From: Vandammella animalimorsus
Lineage (GTDB): Bacteria > Pseudomonadota > Gammaproteobacteria > Burkholderiales > Burkholderiaceae_C
NCBI RefSeq assembly: GCF_002285285.1
Contig: NZ_NSJF01000001.1
Span: forward strand, 124,001-188,000
Direction: 5' to 3'
Length of the DNA stretch: 64,000 nucleotides
The position numbers and the translations under genes were made by a program. Below the pieces are notes generated by a model. The model made no database searches. It had not been told where the DNA came from and saw only the letters and a list, made by a program, of their open reading frames with translations. Positions 1 to 8,355 of this stretch are shown in pieces; the stretch's first letter is position 1, and each line of letters begins with the position of its first letter.

Positions 1-630
1 GCGGGCCAATCTTGGCGGCAGGCCAACCGCAGCGTTCACCCCCAGGGCTCATGGGGCAATGGCGCAGCCATGCGCGCGCCCGTGCTGGCGCTGTGGCCTT
101 TTGTCACCGAGCAGGCGCTGGCGCAGGCTGCACGCCAGTCGGCGCAAGTGACCCATGCCCACCCGCAGGGCATGGCGGGTGCGGTGCTGCTGGCCCTGGC
201 GACCCGCGCCCTCATGACGCCTGGCACCAACGCTGACGCCGTGTTGACTGCCGCCCGCGGCGCCCTGTCGGATGCTGAAGCAGAAGCATTCGATCCCGCC
301 TTGCGCACCGCTTCAGCCTGGCTGGCCCAGGGCGATGCGCCCACCCCGCGCCAGGTGGCGCGCATGCTGGGTCACGGCATCACGGCCCGCACCTCTTGTG
401 TGACTGCGCTGTACCTGGCGCTGCGCCACCTTGAGCAGCCTTTCGAGGCGCTGATCCGCTTTGCCACGGCCTGCCGGGGCGACACCGACACCATTGCTGC
501 CATGGCCGGCGCGCTGTGGGGCGCCCGGCGCGGCGCCCAGGCCCTGCCCACGCTGCGGCTGGAGCAGCAAGGCCGCCTGGAAGATGTCGCTGGGCGCTTG
601 CAGCGCTGCTGGCTGGATGCTGCGGCTTGA
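1..630 (+). CDS. ADP-ribosylglycohydrolase family protein (5' end outside window)
   Basis: The frame is open from the first base, so the gene starts upstream of the window and only the C-terminal 209 residues are visible. An ADP-ribosylglycohydrolase (DraG/ARH family) removes ADP-ribose from proteins, nucleic acids or small molecules using two Mg ions. Two family signatures are visible: GSWGNGAAMRAP at the start of the visible part, and ACRGDTDTIAAM near the C-terminus, whose GDTDT supplies the dinuclear-metal ligands. The missing N-terminus should hold the other metal motif. The stop is directly followed by the rtcB region on the same strand, so the two are probably co-transcribed. The substrate cannot be told from sequence. 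Confidence 0.88.
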   Translation, partial: AGQSWRQANRSVHPQGSWGNGAAMRAPVLALWPFVTEQALAQAARQSAQVTHAHPQGMAGAVLLALATRALMTPGTNADAVLTAARGALSDAEAEAFDPALRTASAWLAQGDAPTPRQVARMLGHGITARTSCVTALYLALRHLEQPFEALIRFATACRGDTDTIAAMAGALWGARRGAQALPTLRLEQQGRLEDVAGRLQRCWLDAAA

Positions 631-756
631 ATGAATCATTGGCGGCAGAGCGCCGCATCGACGAACCATCGCACGCCCGAAGCGGGCCTGCCAACGGCAC
701 GCACCCTGCAAAGACGGTTGCACCCACCTGATCCACACACAACAACAAAATCACCC

Positions 757-2124
757 ATGCGCACCGAACAAAGCACCGCGAACATGACCGCCGCCGATGA
801 CGCCGCCGCTGTCCGTCTCGCCCGCCGCCTGGCCACCGCGCAATCGCGCCATGCGCCTGCTGAAGAAAAGCCGCAGCCCGAGATCGTGGAAATCCGGGGC
901 GAGCACGGCAGCCATCTGCACGTGCAGCAAGGCAGCGCCGCGCCCATCAAGATGTGGACGCAGGGCGTGCCGGTGGAGGACGAGGCGCGCCAGCAATTGC
1001 AAAACGTTGCCAGCCTGCCCATCGTGTTCAAGCATGTGGCGGTGATGCCCGATGTGCACTACGGCATTGGGGCAACCATCGGCTCGGTCATTCCCACCGT
1101 GCGCGCCATCATCCCCGCCGCCGTGGGCGTGGACATCGGCTGCGGCATGATGGCCTGCAAAACCACGCTGACCGCTAGCGACCTGCCCGACAACCTCGGC
1201 CCCTTGCGCGCGGCCATCGAAAAAGCCGTGCCGCACGGCATGACGCCCAAAAAATACGGCCGCGACAAGGGCGGCTGGGAAACCCCGCCCGAGGAAACCG
1301 ACGCTGCCTGGGCGCGGCTGGTGGATGAGTTCAACGCCATCTGCGACAAGCACCCGCGCATGCGCAACACCAACAACCACAAGCACCTGGGCACGCTGGG
1401 CGGCGGCAACCACTTCATCGAAATCTGCCTGGACGAAGCGCAAAGCGTGTGGATCATGCTGCACAGCGGCTCGCGCGGCGTGGGCAACGCCATTGGCACC
1501 CACTTCATCGAGCTGGCCAAGAAAGATGCCGAGCTGCACCAGCGCAACCTGCCCGATGCCAATCTGGCCTACTTCGAGGAAGGCGCGCAGTACTTTGGCG
1601 ACTACGTGCAGGCCGTGGGCTGGGCGCAAAAGTTTGCCGCCGCCAACCGCGAGGTGATGATGACGCGCGTCATCCACGCGCTGCGCCAAGTCATCGCCAA
1701 GCCCTTCGACACGCACGTGGAAGCCGTGAACTGCCACCACAACTACGTGCAGAAAGAAACGCACTTCGGGCAAGACGTGTTCGTCACCCGCAAGGGCGCG
1801 GTCAATGCCGAAAAAGGGCGGCTGGGCATCATCCCGGGGAGCATGGGCGCCAAAAGCTATATCGTGCGCGGCAAGGGCAACCCTGACAGCTTCAACAGCT
1901 GCAGCCACGGCGCAGGCCGCACCATGAGCCGCACCCAGGCCAAAAAGCAATTCACCGTGGCCGACCAGATCGCCGCCACCGCCGGGGTGGAATGCCGCAA
2001 GGACGAGGCCGTGATTGACGAAATCCCGATGGCCTACAAGGACATCGACGCGGTGATGGCCGCCCAGCGCGACCTGGTGGACGTGGTGCACACGCTCAAG
2101 CAGGTGTTGTGCGTGAAGGGGTGA
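757..2124 (+). CDS. rtcB: RtcB-family RNA-splicing ligase
   Basis: GTP/Mn-dependent RNA ligase that joins 2',3'-cyclic phosphate (or 3'-phosphate) and 5'-OH RNA ends, used in RNA repair. The protein is about 455 residues. Family motifs are visible in order: MPDVHYGIGATIGSVIP, GVDIGCGMMA (metal-binding Asp and Cys), GTLGGGNHFIEI, HSGSRGVG, NCHHNYVQKE, and GSMGAKSYIVRG followed by SCSHGAGRTMSR, whose His is the expected guanylylated residue. The frame is open back to 631, but that extension looks non-coding. ATG 757 (MRTEQSTANMTAADD) is preferred; ATG 784 is possible, and neither has a clear Shine-Dalgarno. No archease or rtcA is adjacent; the neighbour is an ADP-ribosylglycohydrolase. Confidence 0.9.
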   Translation: MRTEQSTANMTAADDAAAVRLARRLATAQSRHAPAEEKPQPEIVEIRGEHGSHLHVQQGSAAPIKMWTQGVPVEDEARQQLQNVASLPIVFKHVAVMPDVHYGIGATIGSVIPTVRAIIPAAVGVDIGCGMMACKTTLTASDLPDNLGPLRAAIEKAVPHGMTPKKYGRDKGGWETPPEETDAAWARLVDEFNAICDKHPRMRNTNNHKHLGTLGGGNHFIEICLDEAQSVWIMLHSGSRGVGNAIGTHFIELAKKDAELHQRNLPDANLAYFEEGAQYFGDYVQAVGWAQKFAAANREVMMTRVIHALRQVIAKPFDTHVEAVNCHHNYVQKETHFGQDVFVTRKGAVNAEKGRLGIIPGSMGAKSYIVRGKGNPDSFNSCSHGAGRTMSRTQAKKQFTVADQIAATAGVECRKDEAVIDEIPMAYKDIDAVMAAQRDLVDVVHTLKQVLCVKG

Positions 2125-2126
2125 GG

Positions 2127-2151
2127 AGGCAGCAGCCCCCGGCTACTGCCT
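2127..2151 (+). terminator. Possible rtcB terminator hairpin
   Basis: An imperfect GC-rich inverted repeat (AGGCAGCAGCC against GGCTACTGCCT) starts three bases after the rtcB stop. The T-tract is weak (TTTGCC), so termination is only suggested. The DNA after it, to 2332, becomes clearly AT-richer and shows no gene. Confidence 0.35.
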
Positions 2152-2332
2152 TTGCCATCCGCTTGTGCGGGCAATGCCGATTTTCAGATCGGATCCCGAG
2201 CGGGTGAAAATGTCACATGTTTTGGGTTTGCGCAATCATGATGGTTTTTGTACGGCAACCTGAATGCTTTAGCAGCCTGCCAATGGAATAAAGCCTGCGC
2301 AAGTGAAAAATTAGGATTTTTAATCAATCGCC

Positions 2333-2752
2333 ATGATTGCCATTGAATTCGAGTCGCCAGAGGTGGAGCGCTGCAGCTGCTGCAATGAAGTCATTACCCG
2401 TTTGACACGTTTTGTGTACCAGGATCATGATGCCTTTGCGTATTACTATGCCTTGCTGGAGCAGCACGCAAACCCCAAGGTAGCCATGTGCCTTGTCGTG
2501 CTCTTGGAATGGGGCGAGAAAAATGATGAAATCATCGGGAAAACAGGCTTTCCGCTACGCATCTGGCAAGGTGAAAGCGGTTTCAATGCCATGCTTCTTG
2601 ATGCGTCGGAATCCCCCTGGAAAGATATTCAAAATATTCAAATATTGAATAGAAATGAGAGTCTGCAACACCCCCAAAAAAGCGATGTCTTTCACATCGT
2701 GGATCATATGGTGGGGGAGGATCAAGAAATTTTGGCTTATTTCAAGGCTTGA
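2333..2752 (+). CDS. Conserved hypothetical protein with N-terminal CxxC, low GC
   Basis: A 139-residue soluble protein with no signal peptide or membrane segment. The N-terminus (MIAIEFESPEVERCSCCNEV) carries a C-x-C-C cluster that may bind a metal, followed by an aromatic-rich stretch (RFVYQDHDAFAYYYALLE) and an acidic C-terminus. I recall similar short hypothetical proteins in proteobacteria but know no function for them. Codon use and base composition are markedly more AT-rich than both neighbours (for example AATATTCAAAATATTCAAAT near 2626), which suggests recent acquisition. It lies 55 bp before the HEAT-repeat gene and could share its transcript. An immunity-type role would be speculation. 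Confidence 0.7.
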   Translation: MIAIEFESPEVERCSCCNEVITRLTRFVYQDHDAFAYYYALLEQHANPKVAMCLVVLLEWGEKNDEIIGKTGFPLRIWQGESGFNAMLLDASESPWKDIQNIQILNRNESLQHPQKSDVFHIVDHMVGEDQEILAYFKA

Positions 2753-2807
2753 GCACTGCGTTGTGTCATTGCATTAAAAAGGTGTTTCGCAAGGTCTATT
2801 GATCGCC

Positions 2808-4313
2808 ATGCCGAAATTTTCATGGTTTAAGGATTTTCCTCGATCCACCCAGGCGCGTGCCCGGGCTTTTGCCCAATGGATGCGCGCCGCGCTTTGCCCG
2901 CAATCCCCCGTGCCAGCCGAGCGCCACAGTTTGTTGACCGAACTGCTCAGCCCCGATGGGCGGGTGCGCGAACGCGCCCTGAAGCGCATCACGCCAGGCA
3001 ATGCCGATGCCGCCATCTGGCAAGCCGTGCTGCTGCGCCTGAACGACTGGGCGCCGCAAGTGCGCGCTGCCGCTTGGCAGGCCTTGCAGCGCTTGCTGCC
3101 GCAATGGGACTTTGCCACCGCGCTGCAGGCCTTGCCCGCCTTGCGGGCGCTGGAGCGCGGCCAGCGCGCGCACCACGGCGATGCGCTGGAGCTGGTGCGC
3201 CACAGCCTGCGCAAAAACCTGCAAGACATGGATGCTGCCCAGCGCCAGCCATTGCATGTCTTGGTGCGGCGCGGCGCGCCTGCGCAGGCCGTGTTTTGCT
3301 TTGATGCGCTGCTCGACTGGGCGCTGCATGCGCCGGGCGCCCAAGCCCTGGCCCAGGTGCTGGCCCCGGTGCTGGCCAGTGGGCTGGCCGCGCGCCAGCC
3401 GGCCATCACCCGCCGCGCCGTGCAATGGGTGCACAAGCTGCCCAGCCCTGAGCTGCGGCAAAGCCTGTATGAGCAAGCCCTGCGCACGCCCCATATCCGC
3501 ACCCGTTTGAGCGCGTTGCGCGCATTGAGCCTCACGCTGAGGGCCGCGCACGGCAGCGCCGCCGCGCCAAGCCTGGGCAGCGGGCAAGCCCTCTGGCCCA
3601 ATTGGTTGCAAGCGGCCCTGCTCGATGCCAGCCCCAGCGTGCGTTATCTGGCGATTCAATTGTGCGGCGGCCCCGGCGAAGATCTGCTGGCCCATGCCAC
3701 GGCCACTTTGCACAGGCCCGATGCCCTGCCGCGCCAGCGCGCCGCTGCGCTGGGTTTGTTGGCCGATCTGGCCCTGCCGCAAGGCCGCCCGCTGGCGCTG
3801 GCCGCGTTGGATGATGCGTCGGTTCGTGTGCGCTGCGCCGCCTACGCTGCGGCCTACCGCCTGCAAGCGCAAGCGGCCGACGCGCTCACCCTGCGCGCGC
3901 TGCAAGACCCTGCGCGCGCCGTTTTCCGCGTCGCCCGGCTGCACACCGAGCGCAGCGGCAACGCGCCCACGTTGGAGATGCTCAAACCACACATGCGCGG
4001 CGAAAGCGCCGAGCACTGGCTGCGCCTGCTGAAGCTGAGCCGCCTGGGCGATGCGTGGAACCACTGCATCGTGCTGCTGAGCGTGCCCCGCGCTGCGTTG
4101 GGCGATGAGGCCTGCGCTGCGCGCCTCTTCCAGCCCTTGGCTGCGCGGTGGCTGGCGGTGGTGAGCCTGCATTGCTTCGTGCAGCCCACCGATGCGCAGC
4201 GCCAGCGCATCCGCGCGCTGCTGCCTGTTGCGCCCCTGCCGCAGCTGTTTGGCAGGGCCAAGCTGTTTGCTTTGGAGACAGTGGTCAAAGACCTGCAGCT
4301 GGACAGGCCCTGA
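2808..4313 (+). CDS. HEAT-repeat domain protein
   Basis: A 501-residue, Ala/Leu/Arg-rich, all-helical protein. Repeating units of about 35 residues, such as DGRVRERALKRITPGNADAA, NDWAPQVRAAAWQALQRLLP, DASPSVRYLAIQLCGG and DDASVRVRCAAYAAAYRL, have the D-x-x-V-R-x-x-A pattern of HEAT repeats, which form protein- or nucleic-acid-binding solenoids. No catalytic motif or signal peptide is visible. ATG 2808 (MPKFSWFKDF) is chosen; a TTG nine bases upstream is the alternative. AAGG at 2791-2794 is a weak ribosome site. The partner and role are unknown. Confidence 0.72.
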   Translation: MPKFSWFKDFPRSTQARARAFAQWMRAALCPQSPVPAERHSLLTELLSPDGRVRERALKRITPGNADAAIWQAVLLRLNDWAPQVRAAAWQALQRLLPQWDFATALQALPALRALERGQRAHHGDALELVRHSLRKNLQDMDAAQRQPLHVLVRRGAPAQAVFCFDALLDWALHAPGAQALAQVLAPVLASGLAARQPAITRRAVQWVHKLPSPELRQSLYEQALRTPHIRTRLSALRALSLTLRAAHGSAAAPSLGSGQALWPNWLQAALLDASPSVRYLAIQLCGGPGEDLLAHATATLHRPDALPRQRAAALGLLADLALPQGRPLALAALDDASVRVRCAAYAAAYRLQAQAADALTLRALQDPARAVFRVARLHTERSGNAPTLEMLKPHMRGESAEHWLRLLKLSRLGDAWNHCIVLLSVPRAALGDEACAARLFQPLAARWLAVVSLHCFVQPTDAQRQRIRALLPVAPLPQLFGRAKLFALETVVKDLQLDRP

Positions 4314-4316
4314 TCA

Positions 4317-4400
4317 GGCGGTTCAAAGCCACTGCACGGCAAGCAAGAAAGCGGGGTGGGGCGGGCTGCAGCGGCGTCGCAAAGCATTGCCGAGCCAATG
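4317..4400. repeat. Half copy of dispersed palindromic repeat A
   Basis: Immediately after the HEAT gene stop, GGTTCAAAGCCACTGCACGG and the following 50 bases align with the reverse complement of the right arm of the full repeat A at 61527-61708 (shared stretches such as GGGCGG-CTGC and TTC/GCAAAGC). The other arm is missing, so this looks like a decayed half element. The remaining DNA to 4470 shows nothing recognisable. Confidence 0.5.
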
Positions 4401-4470
4401 GTTTGACTGTGTGTTGATGCTGGCGCTCCGCCCCAATCGCTGGCTGCCCATTCGCATCGCAATTCAGGCT

Positions 4471-5562
4471 TCAGTCGATGGCGCTGGGGGCCTGGCCAGC
4501 ATGGGCGCGCTGCAGCAGGGCGCGCAGTGCGTGGCGCGCTTCAGGGCCTACGGGGCGCGGGTTCCAGTAGGGGTTGGCGACGGCCAGGTCTGCGGCGCGC
4601 TCCAGGTCTTGCTCGCGCATGCCGATGTCTTGCAAGGCCGTTGGCGCTCCGTTCTCGCGCGCCAATTGCTGCAGCCCTTGGGCGGCTGCGAGTGGGTCAT
4701 CGGCCTCAATGCCCAGGGCGCGCGCGATTTTGCGCATGGCCTGTGGGGCAGCGGCTGCGTTGTAGGCGATGGCATGGGGCAGCACGACGGTATGCACTGG
4801 GGCATGCGGCAGGTTGAAGCTCCCGCCCAGGGTGTGGCAGAGCTTGTGGTGGATGGCCATGCCTACGCTGCCGAGTACGGAGCCGCACAGCCAGGCGCCA
4901 TACAGGGCCTGGGCGCGTGCATCGAGGTGTGCCGGGTTTTGGCGCAACTGGGGCAGCGCTGCTGCAATGGCCCGGATGCCTTCTTCGGCCATGAGGCTGG
5001 TGACGGGGTTGCCGTCCTGGGCGTAAAGCCCTTCAGCCGCATGGGCGATGGCGTTGATGCCGCTGGTGACGCTCAAGTCAATTGGCAAGCCCACTGTCAG
5101 CTCGGGGTCGTAGATCACGGTTTGGGGCAGCACGCGGCGGTCGCGCCCGGTCTTCTTCACGCCGTTTTCGGTGATGCCCCAGATGGGCGTCATCTCGCTG
5201 CCGGCATAGGTGGTCGGGATGGCGATGATGGGCAGTGCGCTTTCCAGGGCGATGGCTTTGCCCAGGCCGGTGGTGGAGCCGCCGCCAATGGCCACGGCGC
5301 AGTCGGCGTTGAGGCGCTGGGCTTCCTGGCGCGCGGCGCGTGCCGTTTCGATGGGCACATGCATGACGGCCTTGGCAAATACGCCAGCGGCGCGCTGGCC
5401 CAGCAGGCTGGCTGCGCGCTCGGCCATGTGCGCTTGCTCCGGGGTGGACAGCACCAGCGCCCTTTGCAGGCCCAGGCGCTCGATCTCTTCGGGCAATGTG
5501 GCCAGCGCCCCTGCGCGGAAGACGACGCGGGTGGGCGCAGGCTCATGGATGAAGGACAGCAT
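4471..5562 (-). CDS. Maleylacetate reductase (iron-type alcohol dehydrogenase family)
   Basis: 363-residue member of the group III (iron-containing) alcohol dehydrogenase family that best resembles maleylacetate reductases, which reduce maleylacetate to 3-oxoadipate with NAD(P)H at the end of resorcinol, hydroquinone or chlorocatechol breakdown. Visible motifs are the NAD-binding AIGGGSTTGLGKAIAL, the adjacent IPTTYAGSEMTPIWG, and the substrate/metal region SVTSGINAIAHAAEGLY and HHKLCHTLGGSF. Last gene of a three-gene operon; the Bug protein ends seven bases before its start. No ring-cleavage dioxygenase is in view, so the upstream substrate is unknown. Confidence 0.85.
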   Translation of the reverse strand: MLSFIHEPAPTRVVFRAGALATLPEEIERLGLQRALVLSTPEQAHMAERAASLLGQRAAGVFAKAVMHVPIETARAARQEAQRLNADCAVAIGGGSTTGLGKAIALESALPIIAIPTTYAGSEMTPIWGITENGVKKTGRDRRVLPQTVIYDPELTVGLPIDLSVTSGINAIAHAAEGLYAQDGNPVTSLMAEEGIRAIAAALPQLRQNPAHLDARAQALYGAWLCGSVLGSVGMAIHHKLCHTLGGSFNLPHAPVHTVVLPHAIAYNAAAAPQAMRKIARALGIEADDPLAAAQGLQQLARENGAPTALQDIGMREQDLERAADLAVANPYWNPRPVGPEARHALRALLQRAHAGQAPSAID

Positions 5563-5569
5563 GGCGCGT

Positions 5570-6559
5570 TCACTCCAGCGAGAGGTTGCGTTCGCTGATC
5601 AGGCGCTGCCACTTGGCGTATTCGTCCGAGAGCGCCTGGGCGAATTGCGCCGGGGTATTGGCGATGGGCTGCAAGCCTTGCTCGGCAAGGCGCGCCTTGA
5701 CGTCGGCGTTGTTGAGCGCGGCAGTCACCTCGGTGTGCAAGCGATCAATGATCGCACTGGGCGTGCCGGCAGGCGCCAACATGCCAACCCAGGATTCGAC
5801 ATGGAAATCCGGGTAACCGCTCTCGGCGACGGTAGGCACATCTCGGTAGGCATCGACGCGTTTGGCGCCCGTCTGCGCGAGCGCGCGCAGCTTGCCGGCG
5901 CGCACATGCGGCTGTGCGAGCACGGCCGAGAGGAACATCATTTGCACCTGTCCACCCAGCAGATCCTGTTGGGCCGGCCCACCGCCCTTGTAGGGGATGT
6001 GCGCCACGTCGATCCCGGCCACGCTCTTGAACCATTCGGCCGTCAGGTGATTGCTGCTGCCCGCGCCCACCGAGGCGTAATTGAGCGTGCCAGGCTTGGC
6101 CTTGGCCAGGGCGATCAGCTCTTGCAAGTTGTTGGCGGGCACGGAGGGGTTGACCACCAGCACGAGCGGGTTGCTGGCCATCTGCGTCACCGGCACCAGA
6201 TCCTTGCGACTGTCGAAACCCAGGTTCGGATAGACCAGCGGGTAGGTGGTGAAGGCATCAAACACCATCCCCACCGTGTAGCCGTCGGGAGCGGAGCGTG
6301 CGACCTCGCGCACGCCCACGGTTCCGCCTGCGCCGGCGCGGTTGTCGATCAGCACCGTTTGGCCCAGTGCCGCTTGCAGGCGCGGCTGCAGCAGGCGCGC
6401 GACGCCATCGACCGTCCCGCCGGGCGGGAAAGGCACGACGATGCGAACGGTTTTTTGGGGCCATGCCGGCGGTGCGGCCAAGGCCGTGTTGGCGGCCAAG
6501 GCCAAGGCAGTGGCTGCCAGAAGCAGTTTGCGGCGCTGGGATGAGGCCAGAGTGTTCAT
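5570..6559 (-). CDS. Bug-family periplasmic solute-binding protein (TctC-like)
   Basis: Extracytoplasmic binding protein of the tripartite tricarboxylate transporter/Bug type, a family greatly expanded in Burkholderiales, that captures small carboxylates or aromatics in the periplasm. Residues 1-28 form a signal peptide (RRKLLLAATALALAANTALA). The mature protein shows the family pattern RIVVPFPPGGTVDGVARLL, IDNRAGAGGTVGVREVA and PYKGGGPAQQDLLGGQV. ATG 6559 is chosen over an ORF extension to 6616 because AAGGAG lies six bases upstream and the signal peptide follows. No TctA/TctB membrane genes are nearby, which is usual for Bug proteins. It sits between the aldehyde dehydrogenase (11 bp gap) and maleylacetate reductase. 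Confidence 0.88.
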   Translation of the reverse strand: MNTLASSQRRKLLLAATALALAANTALAAPPAWPQKTVRIVVPFPPGGTVDGVARLLQPRLQAALGQTVLIDNRAGAGGTVGVREVARSAPDGYTVGMVFDAFTTYPLVYPNLGFDSRKDLVPVTQMASNPLVLVVNPSVPANNLQELIALAKAKPGTLNYASVGAGSSNHLTAEWFKSVAGIDVAHIPYKGGGPAQQDLLGGQVQMMFLSAVLAQPHVRAGKLRALAQTGAKRVDAYRDVPTVAESGYPDFHVESWVGMLAPAGTPSAIIDRLHTEVTAALNNADVKARLAEQGLQPIANTPAQFAQALSDEYAKWQRLISERNLSLE

Positions 6560-6570
6560 AGCATGCTCCT

Positions 6571-8085
6571 TCAACGTGGATACCAGGGGGCAATCTGTGC
6601 GTCGACGTTCACCCACACGCTTTTGACCTGGGTGTACTCGTGCATGGCGTCAAATCCCATTTCCCGGCCGTAGCCGCTTTGGCCGTAACCGCCAAAGGGC
6701 GAGCCTGGGTTGACGCGCTTGTAGCTGTTGATCCAGACCATGCCGGCGTACAAGTCGCGTGCAAAGCGGTGCGCGCGCTGCAGCTGGCTTGTCCATAGCC
6801 CGCTGCCCAGGCCGTAGTCCGTGCTGTTGGCAATTTCGAGCGCCTCTTCATCCGTGCGGAAGGTCAGCACGGTGACAAAGGGGCCAAAAACTTCTTCCTG
6901 GGCAATGCGATCGCGCAAGGACTTCGCGCGCATCACGGTGGGCTCGACGTAGCAGCCCGCGCCCAGGCTGCCGGTTGGGGCGCGGCCACCTGTGAGCACC
7001 TGGCCGCCTTCCTGAAGCCCCACATCCACATAGCTGAGCACGCGATCGCGGTGTGTGGCGCTGGTCAGCGGGCCCATCTCCGTTTGCGGGTCCAGCGGAT
7101 TGCCAAGGCGTATCGAGCGCGCCAAGGCGATGAACTTCTCCAGAAATTCATCGGCAATCTTCTCGTGCAGGATCAGCCTCGAGCCCGCAATGCATGCCTG
7201 GCCCTGGTTGTGGAAGATGGCCCAGGCGCTGCCGTTGACGGCCGCGTTCAGATTGGCATCTTCAAAGACGATGTTGGGCCCTTTGCCGCCCAGCTCCAGC
7301 TGCACTTTCTTCAGGTTGCCGGCGCTGGCCTGCACGATCTTGCGGCCAGTGGCGGTGCTGCCCGTGAATGCCACTTTGGCAATGCCCGGGTGCTGCGCGA
7401 TCGCCTCGCCAGCCTCGTGCCCCAGGCCTGGCAACATGTTGACCACCCCATCGGGCATGCCCGCCTCAGACATCAGCTCGGCGATCTTCAGCGAGCTCAG
7501 CGGCGTGACCTCTGCCGGCTTCATGACGATGCAGTTGCCCGCTGCCAGGGCCGGCGCCATTTTCCAGCTGGTGAACATCAGCGGGAAATTCCAGGGCACG
7601 ACCTGCCCGACGATGCCCAGCGGCTCGCGCAGCGTGTAATTCAGAAAGCCCGCTTCAACGGGAATCGTCTCGCCCTGAAACTTGTCTGCCATCCCCCCGA
7701 AATATCGGTAGCAGGCGGCCGTGCGTGGCACATCCAGCGCGCGCGAGTCGCGAATCGGGTGGCCTGTGTCGAGTGACTCTAGCCTGGCCAGCTCCTCGGC
7801 ATTGGCCTCGATCAGGTCGGCCAGGCGCAGCAGAATGCGGCCGCGGTCTGCCGCAGGCATGCGGCTCCATTGGGGGTAGGCCGCCTGGGCTGCCGCAACG
7901 GCGCGGTCAACGTCCTCGGCATCGGCCATGGCCACATCGGCAATGGGCGTGTTGTCGTGCGGATTCAGCGTCGGCAGCGTTTTGCCCGACGCCGCATCGA
8001 CAAAGCGGCCATTGATGAACAATTGGTGCCTGATGGCTTGCTTCAGGCCAGCGGCCGCAGCCACGTCTGCGGTGCTCTTGGTCAT
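6571..8085 (-). CDS. NAD(P)-dependent aldehyde dehydrogenase
   Basis: 504-residue aldehyde dehydrogenase that oxidises an aldehyde to the acid. Motifs: VVPWNFPLMFTSWKMAPALA and MKPAEVTPLS (cofactor site), AFTGSTATGRKI, the catalytic Glu in VQLELGGKGPNIVF, the nucleophile Cys in FHNQGQACIAGSR, and EEVFGPFVTVLTF. The start at 8085 (MTKSTADVAAA) has a clear AAAGGAGAC ribosome site eight bases upstream; the open frame continues to 8301 but is not coding-like. It leads the operon with the Bug protein and maleylacetate reductase, suggesting breakdown of an aromatic or cyclic aldehyde. The broken LysR gene 270 bp upstream is its likely former regulator. Confidence 0.88.
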   Translation of the reverse strand: MTKSTADVAAAAGLKQAIRHQLFINGRFVDAASGKTLPTLNPHDNTPIADVAMADAEDVDRAVAAAQAAYPQWSRMPAADRGRILLRLADLIEANAEELARLESLDTGHPIRDSRALDVPRTAACYRYFGGMADKFQGETIPVEAGFLNYTLREPLGIVGQVVPWNFPLMFTSWKMAPALAAGNCIVMKPAEVTPLSSLKIAELMSEAGMPDGVVNMLPGLGHEAGEAIAQHPGIAKVAFTGSTATGRKIVQASAGNLKKVQLELGGKGPNIVFEDANLNAAVNGSAWAIFHNQGQACIAGSRLILHEKIADEFLEKFIALARSIRLGNPLDPQTEMGPLTSATHRDRVLSYVDVGLQEGGQVLTGGRAPTGSLGAGCYVEPTVMRAKSLRDRIAQEEVFGPFVTVLTFRTDEEALEIANSTDYGLGSGLWTSQLQRAHRFARDLYAGMVWINSYKRVNPGSPFGGYGQSGYGREMGFDAMHEYTQVKSVWVNVDAQIAPWYPR

Positions 8086-8295
8086 GCTTTCGTCTCCTTT
8101 CGTCCCAGAGCAAAAGAGCTCTTGATGCGTTGGACTGTAGGAGGCAGGCAGTCTTTGCAGAAGCCAGCAAAGCAAGGTCAGATTGTTCTTTTCTATCGAA
8201 CAATCATGCGGGTTTTCCCTGTGACTGACCTGCAAAAACACCGTGCAGGGAAACGCGACTGGGGGCTGGGATGGAACGCGGGCGCGATGCAGGGC

Positions 8296-8316
8296 CTGCA
8301 CGAATCCGCAGATGCA
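8296..8316. repeat. 21-bp exact repeat C, copy 1
   Basis: In the 270-bp gap between the LysR remnant and aldehyde dehydrogenase, a 21-base stretch beginning CTGCACGAATCCGCAG occurs again, identical, at 20732-20752 before fbp. Flanking bases are only partly similar. An exact 21-mer shared by two unrelated intergenic regions suggests a small dispersed element. Confidence 0.5.
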
Positions 8317-8355
8317 TGCGCCTCAGCGATGCATTCGGGCCGTGCATCACATGCT

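Noticed and set aside
751-2091. 446-residue minus-strand frame opposite rtcB
   Set aside because: His/Gly/Val-rich shadow of rtcB with no domain.
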